DNA from: Apiospora phragmitis
Taxonomy: Eukaryota; Ascomycota; Sordariomycetes; Amphisphaeriales; Apiosporaceae
Assembly (NCBI GenBank): GCA_038363925.1
Contig: JAQQWL010000005.1
Span: forward strand, 3,782,001-3,846,000
DNA: 64,000 nt
Direction of reading: 5' to 3'
The position numbers were made by a program, and so were the translations under genes. Positions 1 through 11,640 of the stretch are shown in pieces (within the stretch, counting starts at the first letter, position 1; each line of letters starts with the position of its first letter). The notes under the pieces were generated by a model, which was not told where the DNA came from, ran no database searches, and was given only the letters and a program-made list of their open reading frames with translations.

Positions 1-1547
1 GGGCCAATCCACCAGGGGGATCTAGCAGCACGGCACGTCTCTCCACCATCCACGACCAAGAAACGCATGAGACCGACAAGACAGTGACGGGCAGAGTCTC
101 GAAAAAGCACTCATGAGTCGGCCGTGACCCGGTTCTTGGGAGGAGCCTCCAGACTCTCTCGTGGGCCATGGGCAGCTGCCATCTACCGTAAGCAAGGAGC
201 GGAGCAGCAAGAGGATGGAGAGATTACGGACATAGGAGCCATCTCCCCTCCCCTCCCCTCCCCTGCCCCAGGTGGGGGTTGGTTACTGTTTCCACTACGC
301 TCGATGATACCGGATCCCTAGGTGGGATACGGTGGCATTTGCATCATATGACATGTCTAAATTGTACATAGCTGCTGACTGTAAATACAGGTTTCCACGA
401 GGATGGTGATAACGACAGGATGTATGTATGGACTAACACAGGGTCCAGGTATGGACCCCAAGATGCAGTTGGCAGGTAGTGCTTTTTCGCAAGCCCTCCA
501 GATCATACCGGTCTGCGATTTCTTTCTTCTTATGTCGTACGACCAGACAGCTCAGGACGGGCCCTGACGGGAATCCTTGCCAGGGCTACCTGACCTATCT
601 ACCTTCCTTTGTTCTTCTTGCTCTTCGTACCCTAGCGCTGACACCCATGCCCCTCCAATCTTTATGTTGTTCCGAGCTTGTTGGAATGCCGGTTTTGACT
701 CAGAATGCGTAGGTATGAGATGAGATGCAAGATTCGCTGCTCTGCTATAGGGCATGGGGAAGAAGAGTAGTTTGGGCCTACTCCAGTACTGTAGATTCAG
801 ACGCTGACAAGCAGAAGCTGCCACTAAGAGACGGCGGGCGGCCTTGGCGAGCCCGCTCAATTTGAGGTGCATGTAATGTACATACATCCATCCAAGCCAA
901 CACCCGCCTACACTTAGACATGCGGGACTGACTTGACAGATCAAGCGAGGAACCCGGAAAGAAGGCAAGCAGGCAGGCAGGGTAGCAAGATAGGTTCCTA
1001 TCATTTATTAGATGCAGCAGGTACCGCGACATTTGCCCACCAAAGCTGCTACTTCTTTCAACATGGAACCCACCCCGAATAAATACTTTACTTCCAATTG
1101 GTAGTGTGGCAGCAGGAAGCGCGCCGTCCTTCGTTTTAACTTCTCCAAGTCATTTCTATTCTGTTTCCAGTTGCTACTTAAAGTGATATTTCCACTCTTC
1201 TTTTCTCCTTCCCCCCAGTCCGTCCAGTCTCCCCCGGATGCATCCATCCTGATAACGAGTCGACTTGATCGATTACTACCCATTATCTTGTACTCCTCGC
1301 TACGCACCCAGGCTTGAGGTGGCCATACAACAACAGCCTTGCCACTTTCCAGCCGTTACACTCGCGCTGTCAAGGTCGATCGGCGCTCCGTCGGGCTCCT
1401 CTCCACTCGGCTCGCCAACCGCACATCCGGCCTCCTCTGCCAATCTTCGGAGCTGCTAATCGGCTTTCTGGAATCCCGCCCTGCCTGAACTCTTCCTGGA
1501 CTTGTTTTCCCTCCTCGGGCACAACAACAAAGTCTTAGGGTTATTCA
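1..1547. other. intergenic / 5' leader region
   Basis: No gene is recognisable on either strand. Open frames here are short, overlap each other and show no domain. Part of the right side is probably the promoter and 5' leader of the Zn2Cys6 gene that starts at 1548. There is a pyrimidine-rich stretch around 241-266. Confidence 0.5.
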
Positions 1548-3379
1548 ATGGCGCCCAATTCCGACTCCGAGCCGCACAAGAGGAAACGCAATGACGATGA
1601 CGCTGGCCAAGGTGCCCACTCCGATCGCATCCCACAACCTCCGCCGCCTCAGCTAGGTACGTCCGTGTGTGTCTGGGTGCGCGCGCGTCTACCTGCGTGC
1701 CTACTACCCGCCTGACTAAACCCCGCCATCATGAGCCTTTTAAATCAATTGGCCTGTCCGAGCAGCCACGGCGTGTCGCTAAGCCACCTGCACCCGCAAT
1801 CGCACCTACTGACTCACTTGACTTGTTCAAAGGCAATGCGGCGCAAATCAGTTATATCTCGCGGGCGAATGCTACGCCCCTCCAGCTGATCCATGGTGAC
1901 GGGGACACCTTCTCCGATGTCTTAACCCTCATAAGCGAATACGAAGGTCCGTAGTACTGCTGCTTGCATGGATCCTGCTCATCCGCTCTATGGTAGCATT
2001 ATTGACTCTCTGCTCAGGTGTACTCACTCGACATGAGAGTCTCGCATCCAATCTCGGGGCCAAGCTCACGGGGCCACGCATACTCAAGGCAATGGAAGGT
2101 GTTTTCGAAGGAACAATCACAACCAGCCCTCCGCAAACTGCATTTACCCCGGACCCTGTCACGTGGCTGGACATAGTCGAGTTCGCCAAAGCGAGTCCCT
2201 CGGAGTTCGTATTGACGCCGTCGCCCGCAGGGCACCGGACCTGCCACTTCCACCTCAAGGGCGTTTCCGTCGAGATTTCCGAGGATGACTGGCGTCTGAT
2301 AATGACGGGTGCTTTGGACAGGCTCAGACTGGTGCCGACCCAGCCCCTTGAGGAAGATGAGAATGTGGAATTCGTCACCCTTGAGATCCTGGAGCAGCGT
2401 CTGCAGATGCTGACCAGAAAGGCCGACGAGGTGGCCCGCCGCGCTCGGCAGCTTAACTACCAACTGAGTGGACGCAAGGCCGCCATCAAGAGCAGACGCT
2501 CGCCACAGACCTCGGCTACAGGCTTCCAGGCGGTGAACCACATCGCTCGCCCTGCCACTGCACCGGCACCCGGTTATGACCTCAACGCGGACCTGTTGCA
2601 ACAATACCTTGCTATGGCCCACAACCAGTCAAATAATCCTAATCAGTTGAATAACCATCGGGTGTCGTCTGTCGGCTCTATCCCGCCTACACCAATGCCT
2701 TTGGCCACTCCTTCGACCACACCTCGGATCTCTGCACCCCAGCCTCCACCCATGAGTAGCAGCCGGCCATCCCCTGGCTATCATTCGGAACCGATTACTC
2801 GCGATGTTGATGAGGAACATAGAGCACTTGTTACGGCCAGGATTGATAAGCTGGGACGAGGGGGACCGCATCAATCCGCCTTGCGATCGATGCCGACGCC
2901 TAAAGACGCCATGCCTCAAGAACCAGACAGCTTGCCAGGGCTGCACCAAAAAGCATGCGAGATGTGTGTGGAAGGGCATAACAGAGGACGAGGTTGCACG
3001 GCTCAAGGGGGAACAGAGCAATAGCATCGATGAAAGCGACGAAAGCCGGGGGGATTCAGCTCCTACATTCTCCAATCACAGTCAAGCACACGAGACTTCT
3101 ACCGAGCACGGCGAAGAGGCTGCGGGCCTGAAATATGCAAATCGCATTGCGATAGGCCGCCATGTCGACGATATATGGAGGAAAGGTCCCCGAGACCCGC
3201 GTCTTCTGTCCATGGATCTGGACATTGATCCCCAGGACACGGCAACACCAATGCCAACGGTGGAAACGTCTCATGCGGCAGGGTCCAGTAAACACGTGAT
3301 GCTGAGCCACATGGCATCTGCCGCTTCGGCAGCGGCGGATGCTGCGGCCGCATCTCGTGGCGCGCCGCACGGCTCCTAG
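1548..3379 (+). CDS. protein with C-terminal Zn2Cys6-type zinc cluster (frameshifted)
   Basis: Three exons fit: 1548-1656, 1833-1946 and 2018-3379, with GT..AG introns of 176 and 71 nt; the coding length is 527 residues once one base is discounted. The N-terminus carries a basic K-R-K-R stretch, a likely nuclear signal. A middle part with predicted helices (around residues 50-220) is followed by a low-complexity Pro/Ser/Thr region. Near the C-terminal third there is a C-x2-C-x6-C-x6-C-x2-C-x6-C array starting C-D-R-C-R-R-L, which matches the Zn2Cys6 cluster of fungal transcription factors; here it is not N-terminal as in GAL4-type regulators. The frame changes at the G run 2860-2864, where one G too many separates the upstream part from the zinc cluster. 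This is most likely a sequencing error because both sides join smoothly. The target genes cannot be inferred. A regulatory DNA-binding role is a family inference only. Confidence 0.75.
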
Positions 3380-5206
3380 TCGGGGCCGCGCAGCTTTTTG
3401 CAGTTTCGATGTGTGTAGAAGCAATCGTTGCTGAAGGCATGCTTACCCCAGTAGGTGGCGCGCTGGATGGGAGCGATGATGGAGTACAGTGGTATTATAT
3501 TCAGTGGGCTTCGGGGATACTGATGTGTACTTAGTCATGATCAAACGTGTTAAGGACGAGCGTAAGAAAGGGGCTGTAGTACCCTGGTAGCGATTATTGA
3601 AGTATATTCTCTAATGATGCTTGGCCCCTGTTTCGGTTATCCCGTTATCAATTATTCATTTGTCCCGTTGCTAGCTATCCTGTTGTTAATCATCAACCCA
3701 CCTCATCATCCATGGCGTGTCACTTCGACAGTAGCACTTGAAGTAAGTGAACTTTCCGACGCGCATCCATAAGTACTGCACACCTGGAACCGGACCACCT
3801 GCGTGATCTTGGGGTCATCTAAAATAGCATGTATTAAAGACAGAATACTCAGGTTACCTTACCTGGACTCGCGACAAGAACTCTCTCTCAAGTCTAACAT
3901 GATGGCTCCCGGGCCACCCGCTCGTTGACAGCTTTCTCGTAGAACATGGTACACTGGGATGGATGGATGGATGGCATGTGACGGGGCCAGTGAAGGGATA
4001 TGAAAGATTCATATGTTCTTTGTGGCCATCGAGACCTTGCCGTGCATGGTGTGTCGGTTATGTCTATGAAAGACCCCTTTTGGGTTTTCGCATATACGCG
4101 CGCCCGGTTCATTGGCAACCGGCATGTCCCGTTTCGTGTGAGGAAATCAATACATTGCAGGACGATTGTGGCAATGAGTGCTTGTTCCCTGTTGGCTGGG
4201 TACGCCCATAACTTGAGAAGGCATCTCCCGGGTATCGTCGTTCACCATACACGGGAGATGCTTCATGTCGTCCGTCAACTGACTGCCGGGCACATCTTTC
4301 CCCGACGTTGGAGGCGTTCGTGAGACTCTGCATGCCCAGCAGGTTGGGCAGACTGGGCATATACATCGGCATGACCAGGTTCTGCGAACATAGGTCCCGG
4401 CCAGGCGGCGTTTGATCACAGCACAGCAAGTCACGCGGTCGTATGGTATGGCACAGTAGTGAAGAAAGGTACAAAAAATTTAGTCTACAGAGAAGGGGAA
4501 AAGTTCGGTAGGCCATTCGTAATAATTTTTACTTAGCTGTGTAGTCTATAATCATCGTTAAGCTTATGGCTTCTGTAGGTCCAAAAGCCAAAAGCTCGTT
4601 CATTCCTCTTCTGCGTCGCTCGACCCACACAGAGCGTGACGACACAACTCTAGTGGGGGGTGAGAGAAACCGACTTCTCGTCAGATGGTTGTCATAGGGT
4701 TGGCTACTATTCCTTCTTGCTTTCCTTGTAATTCTTGGACTCTTTGATCCTGTCCTTGTCATGGGTGATCCCATCACCTTGACAATATGTGCAGACAACT
4801 TCCTCGGGTGCCCCCAACAGATCCAAAGCTGTCCAAAAAGTAGCTCCTCACCCGTGTGTCTTGTTCCTCCCCATTTCTTGTGAACGCTGAGAGGTTCTAT
4901 TCGCCTCCATTCGTCCCCAGGTGACTCGCTTTCGTCACATGATCCGCTGTGCCGAGGAAGTCTCCCATGTTCTCCCTCGGCCTTGGTCTCCCGAGGAGAT
5001 CATGTAGTCAGTCTCCTGACGTCTATACAAAAAACAGGCTTCGCTCCCGTCTCCGGTAACAGTGCATCCCCAAGTTAAGAGACGGAGGGACAAAATCCAG
5101 GGCGCTTCCCTCCAAATAAATATTGCGTGTCGTTGAAAGCTGATTGTGGAGCACTCATGCATCGTCCCAGAAGCCCCTGGCCGTTTTGACCTCGTCGTGG
5201 AGCGTG
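3380..5206. other. intergenic, convergent
   Basis: This 1.8-kb stretch lies between the convergent zinc-cluster gene and PAN3. It holds only short overlapping open frames with no recognisable domain, plus a short GGAT-type run near 3957-3973. The two ends are probably 3' untranslated sequence of the neighbours. Confidence 0.5.
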
Positions 5207-8020
5207 CTAATATCCGCGAGGCGGCTGCTTGCTGTGACTCGGTTTGAGCAACTCGTTGAATGCACTGGCTACTTGCTTCTTGAGTTCCCTGTAAGTGACA
5301 ACGAATGCCGTCTGATGGTCGCGGCTGGTCAAGTAAACCCGCTCTTCGCTCCCGGCATCCAACTTGTTGAGGCAGCTGAGAATGTGGGCCATGTCCACGA
5401 CAGGATTGCCACTGGCGTCGACCTGGTGGAAGACGTAGTCGCGGAACAGCTTGAGCTGGTACCGCTCACCATTCTCAGACCAAGAAGGGTCGTTCTCAAA
5501 TTCGGGACGCTCGTTGATCGCGCCCAATTTCATCATCAGCCTGGCGACCCTGCCATTCTCCAGTTCGCGGTATAGGTTGGAGTTGGTCTCATCGCTGGCG
5601 TGCAAACATGAATCGAAACTGTCCAGGATGCGGTCACTAATCCCGCGAGCCAACTCATGGACCGTCTTCTGGGTAGCTTGTTCAGGGGTCTGCGGGGTAG
5701 TGAGAAGCCAGATAACGCGGTCGCGAAGCTCTTGGCTGTACATCCCACCAAACTGGACCATGGACGCCTGCAAGTTATGTAGGGTTGCTGTGTTGGTGCC
5801 GATGCTGAGGATCATCCTCCCGAGCTGCACAAAGTCCTCGAGTTGGAGATCCAAGATGGGCTTAGCTGTCTCGTGTTCCAGTACATCCTGTATTGCGCAC
5901 GCGCTCAGTCGGATGCGATTCCTGTCCGTCAGGATGACCTTGCTCAGGTCGATGCATCGCGCAGCCAGATTTTCCGAATGGATCGCCTTCAGTGCATTAC
6001 ACATCTGGCAAATGTAACTCCAAAGAACGCTCTCGGGGACAGGCGGTGGTCGCGCATACCGACCCTGGTTATTGGTGTTGAAGTGATGCTCTGCCAGTGT
6101 TTTGGAAAGCGGATGATAGTTGTGGATAAAGATTAACGACATGTCGTTGAAGTCTCTTGACGTGAAGCACTCGATGACGGAAACGACGTTGCCACAGTTG
6201 ATTCGCTTCCACCGAGCAATGACGCTGACAGACTCCTTGGTAATCGAGCGTACACCCTGTAGCCGCCTGAGGCAATAGATGTTGCCGTTCTTCTTGGAAT
6301 CGGCTTTGTACAGCCATGTCAAGTAGTCGCCGAAGATGCTCTTGCCGCCCCGCACGCTGTCAAGGGGTACGAGGGAGTGGTAGTGGGCGACGCTGGGCAG
6401 CTGCGAGCCGGGTAAAACCTGTCGAGTAGCCTCGGACTTCTTCTGCATTTCCTCACGGATGTCTTCGCGCAAGAAGAAATCATGTGCTTGGCGCTGATAG
6501 TTACTCAGATCCGACCTGTAAGGTCCAACTGGCGCATATAGATGGTATTGTAAGGGTTGGATAGGAGCCGCATAAGCCCCTTGTGCCGGATAGAACGAGG
6601 TGCTGCCCCCAGCCATCCCAGTAGGATCTTCCGCATAAGGGTTGAACTGCGCTGTCGGGAATGGTCTGGTTCATTCCCGACAGGGAGAAAGGATCATAAA
6701 CATTCGAAGAGTCAGTTGCCGTTCCATTGGTGGCGGTAGCAGTATTCAGATCGTAGTTCTGTGACTGTGGTGTAAATTCCCTGATCGCAGCAGGGTTGAA
6801 GATGGGACCCTCGGCATCTTGCGTGAGAGTTGAAGGGGTGGCTTTTCTACTTATCAGCAATCCCATCCTGTTGCTAGGCGATTCAGAATCAGACATACAG
6901 CTATTGCCCACCGCCTTGGGCGTGAAAGGGGCTGCATTGGCGGCCTGCGAGGAGAAGGTGAACTTCTTGGCTCCGGGCTGCAGTTGCGTGGGTGTGAAAG
7001 AGGGTGAGTCGACATTGAGCGACTTTTTAGCACTGTTGGCCTCATTAGTAATCGGGTGAAGAGTATCATTGCGAAACCTCCAAGAGACAGATTGTTCCAG
7101 TGCAGGTCTACGATCGACAGTAGGCGGAACTTTGGCTATTTCCAAATCCCGAATGAGCTGGAAAAATGAAGGGTCTAGAAGCGCCCTTGACTGCGTAAAA
7201 ACAGCTTGCGAAGGCTTGCGAGGAGGAAGGGTTGGAGGCCCAGCTGGGAGAGACGGGGATCGTTTCGGGGGCTCAGGTTTCTCCACGGCTGAAGTATCAC
7301 AGTTGGAAGCATCCTGTCCTCTGGACCTGACCCAGCGCCTTCTTGGAGGGGCAATGGGAGCTCGGCCCAATGAGGGAAACTCCATCTTATCGGCGAGTTG
7401 AAAAGAGGGAGGAGACGGTTGGGAAGATAGACATATAGCCGAGTCCTTGTCGCTGCTCTCTTCTCCGGACATCTTGATATGGGTATGCTTTTGTTCTGCA
7501 CAAGAAGAAATGGACAAGGTCGATGAAGGGCAAAGGAATGGATGCTCAATATAACAGTTTTTGAAGTGGACAATGCAAAGTAACGGAGATAGCTATGCTC
7601 TCGCGTCGTCGTGGACCTTCTGCGCAACCTGGAACAACCACAGGCATTTAAAAGCGGGACAGCAGTTGCTTACCTGTCTTGGGAATTCAAGGTGCCCTTA
7701 TTCTGGTCGTGGTTGAAAGCACAGCCTTGGTCTTCATAGCGGCAGTGGCCATATATAAGGATGTTTCGACACAGGGTGTCTTTGCTGTCTAGGCAGGGGC
7801 GAACAAAGGCAAGTCAGCAAGCAAGCTTCGAGTTGGCAAGGGAAAAGACAGGATCAAGATCGATGCCAGTCTACGGCGAGAGCAACTCGGCAGCACCACC
7901 AAATGGCATGAACGATGCTTCTCTCCCGGTTACTGCTCCAGACTAACCGCGGGTCTTTGGACGTGGGGAAGCCATTTGTCTCCCTCGCTGGTCGGCGGGG
8001 GTAAAGCGCGATGTCGCCAT
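5207..8020 (-). CDS. PAN3: PAN3, regulatory subunit of the PAN2-PAN3 deadenylase (one frameshift)
   Basis: PAN3 recruits the PAN2 nuclease to poly(A)-bound PABP and starts mRNA deadenylation in the cytoplasm. The exons fit as 8020-7948, 7788-7674 and 7032-5207 (about 670 residues). Exon 2 encodes a CCCH zinc finger (L-C-R-N-I-L-I-Y-G-H-C-R-Y-E-D-Q-G-C-A-F, then N-H). The start of exon 3 encodes the PAM2 motif S-L-N-V-D-S-P-S-F-T-P that binds the PABP MLLE domain. A pseudokinase follows (from V-P-L-D-S-V-R-G-G), with the family's H-P-L-S-K-T-L-A-E-H segment, and then the C-terminal coiled coil and knob. Intron phases agree across both introns. One surplus base in the GGG at 6657-6659 breaks the frame between the N-terminal linker and the pseudokinase; total length becomes divisible by three without it. 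It is divergent from the UBX gene. Identification is firm; the start follows the intron phases. Confidence 0.93.
7033..7673 (-). other. unusually long PAN3 intron 2 holding an in-frame open reading frame
   Basis: Joining the zinc-finger exon (ending 7674) to the PAM2 exon (starting 7032) removes 641 nt, long for this genome where other introns are 60-180 nt. The donor is GTAAGC, and a TTACTAAT branch point lies just before the AACAG acceptor. From about 7517 to the acceptor the intron is open in the same frame as exon 3. An ATG at 7472 would start a proline- and serine-rich protein that runs straight into the PAM2 motif. This could be an alternative first exon giving an isoform without the zinc finger, or chance openness in GC-rich DNA. 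Confidence 0.55.
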
Positions 8021-9448
8021 TTGTTGTGTTAAATTCGAGATGGAGTCTGTAGTGGCATGCTTCGCGCGACAGTGCAGCCGTCGGGAGGAAGTCGTGACTC
8101 GACAGAGACGGCGATTCTAGATTGCCCAATCAAATTTGCTGCCCCTGCTTGGATTGTTCGCAATTAGCACCCAAGCTTGGCCTGTACTAGGAGGGATCGT
8201 GAACTTGGGGGAAGAGAAGGAAGCAAGGGCAGAGGGCAGGACAAAAGCCGATGCGCAACTCCCACTATGCAGTGGAGTTTGTCTTGGATAGAAGCAAGAG
8301 CCAGGCCTGGTATACGCATGGCTGAAAGCACGAGTCTTGGGAGATGGAGGGGCTTCCTTTCCGACCCAAGTGCAGCAAAACAACAGAAAGGTGCCGGCGG
8401 AGGGTTTCAGGAGAGGGACTTTTGACTTACTCAACCAACCTCTCAAAGGGCTCCCATTCTCTTCCAGCTACGGGCGAACCCTCGCCCATGGAAATCTTAC
8501 AGAGGAAGCGATGTTTCGGGAGTACAGTGGGCGGTGGTTCGTGCAAGGCTCGGAGGGAGAATGGAGGCAGACGCGGCGGGAGAGGGAGGAGGGCGAGGTT
8601 GACGATAAGATCATAGGAGACGTGTAGCAAGCAAGCTTTAGTCGTCGTTAGTGGGATGTGGTGGTATGCGAGGTATCAATGCGACCGCCGCCCGCCTTGC
8701 CAAGGAGCATTGAGTCGAGTGGGAGTACAAAGCAAGGACGGCGAGTCACACGCAGCCTTGACCATATTGGAACTTCCAGCGAACCGTAGCTAAGGTACCT
8801 TTTTACTGTGGGGGTGCACTGGCTGCTTTAGCGCTTGCGTTGGATGTTGGATCCTCAGGCGGACCAAGGTTTATTTAATATTCGCAACGTTCAATGTTCC
8901 TCTACCAGGTATGCATCGAACTGCAAGTGCAAGTGGTCAATGTTGAACGAAGGACGAATATGACAATTGAGCTATTATTACTAAGACGGTCTACACGTAC
9001 AAGAGAAGCAGATAGATAGACTGACAGAATGGAAGCGTTTCTCTATTAATAACTGCCTACCACCTACGGTTCTCCCAGGGCCAGGTACATGTGCACCTAA
9101 ATTTAACATTGACACGGCTCCTTCCAGCGAGCCCCACGGACGTCATCCTTCACTTCCACCGACCCCGAGGCAGTCGAATGCAATGCAGGCCTCAAAGGTG
9201 CTCCTGTCCTCCCGAGCTAGTGTCGACATGTAATAAACAACAGTACGAGGCCACCTTGCTTCTATTTTATTTATTTTTGCTTCGTGCCAACGCCATTAGA
9301 CCCAACGGCTCCAATACAAAACTGTCCCATCTCCCGCCCACTCGTCACAAAGAATCTCTGGCCAAAACTGTCGGCTTCCTCGACGTTGGCTCGCTCCATG
9401 GAAACTCCCGCCACTATTTCCTATCAGCAGCAACGATAGCCCTCCAAA
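8021..9448. other. divergent intergenic region PAN3 / UBX gene
   Basis: This is a 1.4-kb divergent promoter region. Open frames at 8177-8627 overlap in several frames and show no domain. The part close to 9448 is probably the 5' leader of the UBX gene. No regulatory motif was recognised with confidence. Confidence 0.5.
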
Positions 9449-11136
9449 ATGGCCACCGACGACACCATCGACATAGCCCAGCTGACCCCGGACCAACAAG
9501 CGGCCCTCGAGCAATACACGGCCGTCACAGCACAAGAAGTTACAGACGCCGTGCCGCTTTTGGAGAGATCACAATGGAATGTCCAGGTACGTAGGCTTCC
9601 TTGTGGTGCATGTCGCATACAAACAAACGTACAGCACAGCACGACTGACTGTAGGCCTTTCAGATAGCAATAGCCAAGTTCTTCGACGGCGAGGGCCCCG
9701 ACCCTCTAGCCGAGGCCATCGCCGCCCAGGACTCCATACCGCCGCCCACCGCCGCCCGCCATGAGAACCTGCAAGAGTCGCTCCTAGCCGCCTCGTCGCC
9801 CTTCCAGCCCGCCCGCCCCAACCGGCCAGACCCCGCGCCCCGGATCGTGCCGCAGCCCGAGTCCACCCACCGGCCGCCCTTCCTGCTCTCGCTGCTGCTG
9901 ACCCCCTTCACCCTCGGCCTGCGCGCCGTCTCGACCTTCTTCCGCACCTTCGCCTACATCCTGGCCTTCCTGCCCGCCCAGGTCCGGCCCCGCGCCCTCA
10001 CCGCGAGCGTCACGGGCGGCTGGAAGGGCACCATGGGCCGCCGCATGCTGCTGCCCCGCGACACGGCCGCGCGCTTCAAGCGCGAGTTCGAGGAGGAGTA
10101 CGGCACGCCCGAGGGCGCCACCGGCCTGCCCTTTGTCGAGTCCGGCTTCGCCCAGGCCCTGGACGCGGCCAAGAAGGACCTCAAGTTCCTGCTGATTGTC
10201 CTCATGTCGCCCGAGCACGACGATACCGAGTCCTTCACCCGGGACACGCTCCTGGCACCCGAAGTCAAGGACTTCATCAACGAGCCCTCTAACAACATTC
10301 TCCTCTGGGGCGGCAACGTGCTGGACTCGGAGACCTACCAAGTGGCCGCCGAGTACAATGCGACCAAGTTCCCCTTCTCGTGTCTTGTATGCCTGACGCC
10401 CAAGGAAGGCAGCACGCGGATGAGCATCGTGAAGCGCCTCGTCGGCCCCGTGTCGTCCTCGACGTACCTCGCCGAGATCCAGACCGCCATCAACAAGTAC
10501 AGCCCCGACCTCGCGTCCGCCCGCGCCGAGCGGACGGCGCAGGAGTTTGCGCGGAACATGCGCGCCGAGCAGGACAGCGCCTACGAGCGCAGCCTGGCCC
10601 GCGACCGCGAGCGGGCCCGCCAAAAGAAGGAGGCCGAGGCCGCCGCGCGCGACGCCGAGAAGCGCGCCCTGGAGCAGGCGGCGGCGGCGGAGCGGTGGGC
10701 GGCCCTGCGGGAGCAGTGGCGCAAGTGGCGGGCTACGACGATCGCGCCGGAGCCCGACGCCGCCGCCAAGGACGCCGTCCGGTTGGCGCTCAAGATGCCT
10801 GAGGCTTCGGGCGGAGGCCGGGTGGTGCGGCGGTTCGCGGCGGCTACGACGGTGGAGGAGCTGTACGCTTTTGTCGAGTGCTACGATTTATTACAGACTA
10901 CTGCGGAGCAAGAAGGGGAGGATTCGCTTAATGAGAAGGACATGGGCGAGAAGCCGAGTGAGGAGGATTATGAGCACGAGTACGCCTTCCGTATTGCCGG
11001 TCTGATGCCTCGCATCGTGTACGAACCCAAAGACACCGCGACACTCGGGGAGCGGATTGGTCGGGGCGGCAATCTGATTGTAGAAGATTTAGTACTGGAG
11101 GTGGACGACGAGGACGAGGTTGATGATGATAACTAG
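9449..11136 (+). CDS. UBA-UAS-UBX protein, FAF2/Ubx2-like ER-associated degradation factor
   Basis: Proteins of this family sit in the ER or lipid-droplet membrane through a hairpin and recruit the Cdc48/p97 ATPase to ubiquitinated ERAD clients. Exons are 9449-9586 and 9664-11136 (77-nt intron), giving an uninterrupted 536-residue protein. Exon 1 encodes the UBA domain (around residues 5-48, L-T-P-D-Q-Q-A-A-L-E-Q-Y). A hydrophobic hairpin lies near residues 117-152 (P-P-F-L-L-S-L-L-L-T-P-F). The thioredoxin-like UAS domain is around 200-330. A long charged coiled coil rich in R, E, K and A follows, and the UBX domain is at the C-terminus, which ends in an acidic tail. Third-position GC is very high compared with neighbours. 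Unlike several nearby genes it has no frameshift. Confidence in the family is high; the exact yeast orthologue (Ubx2 versus Ucp10-type) is less certain. Confidence 0.9.
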
Positions 11137-11640
11137 GAGCATGACCCCCCAGGTTATATTATAGTATTACAGTGCCCCTGCGGTATGGATTGAACCTCTC
11201 GCAGGATCAATTGATTGGGCTGTGTTATACAAGTTCCGGGCAAGTTGTCTACTTAATCATCTGAACTTACCCGTCAGGATACCTTTCACATACGTAACGC
11301 AGAACACGCTGGAGCGCAACAATCAAGCAGGGGTATCACGGAATGCGCTCCACGCTCTACCACGAGACGGGTGGGTGAGGCGTATGAAGAGAACTGCATT
11401 GTAGTATGAGCATTTTGATATCGTAAAGCAAAGTTTCTTTGGGCTGTTTCATTACCTTCTGCTGTTCCGCCTGGTCCCAACCTCTCCCATAGTACTGTCT
11501 TAGGCTCTCTGTGACCTTTCGCCTTTCCGGCGACCCTAGCCTATCGAGCATTGCAGGGACTCGGGCTTTCTTGGTCTTGACCATCCTTCATTTCGATCGT
11601 ACAAATTCCATGATGGCTTCCCTCGCCAGCTTCCCTAATT
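11137..11640. other. convergent intergenic region
   Basis: These 504 bases lie between the stop codons of the UBX gene and SF3A1. They hold only short open frames and are probably 3' untranslated sequence of both genes. A GGTTCAATCC-like string near 11,187 resembles a tRNA B box, but no tRNA can be folded around it. Confidence 0.5.

Noticed and set aside
552..1004. 150-codon open frame on the minus strand near the window start
   Set aside because: It has biased low-information composition, overlaps other open frames and shows no domain or intron logic.
8177..8630. Several overlapping open frames of 80-100 codons upstream of the UBX gene
   Set aside because: They lie in different frames and on both strands of the same DNA, are Arg/Gly-rich, and have no recognisable motif; probably promoter sequence.
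11165..11215. B-box-like GGTTCAATCC on the minus strand, possible tRNA
   Set aside because: No A box at the proper distance and no acceptor or anticodon stem can be formed.
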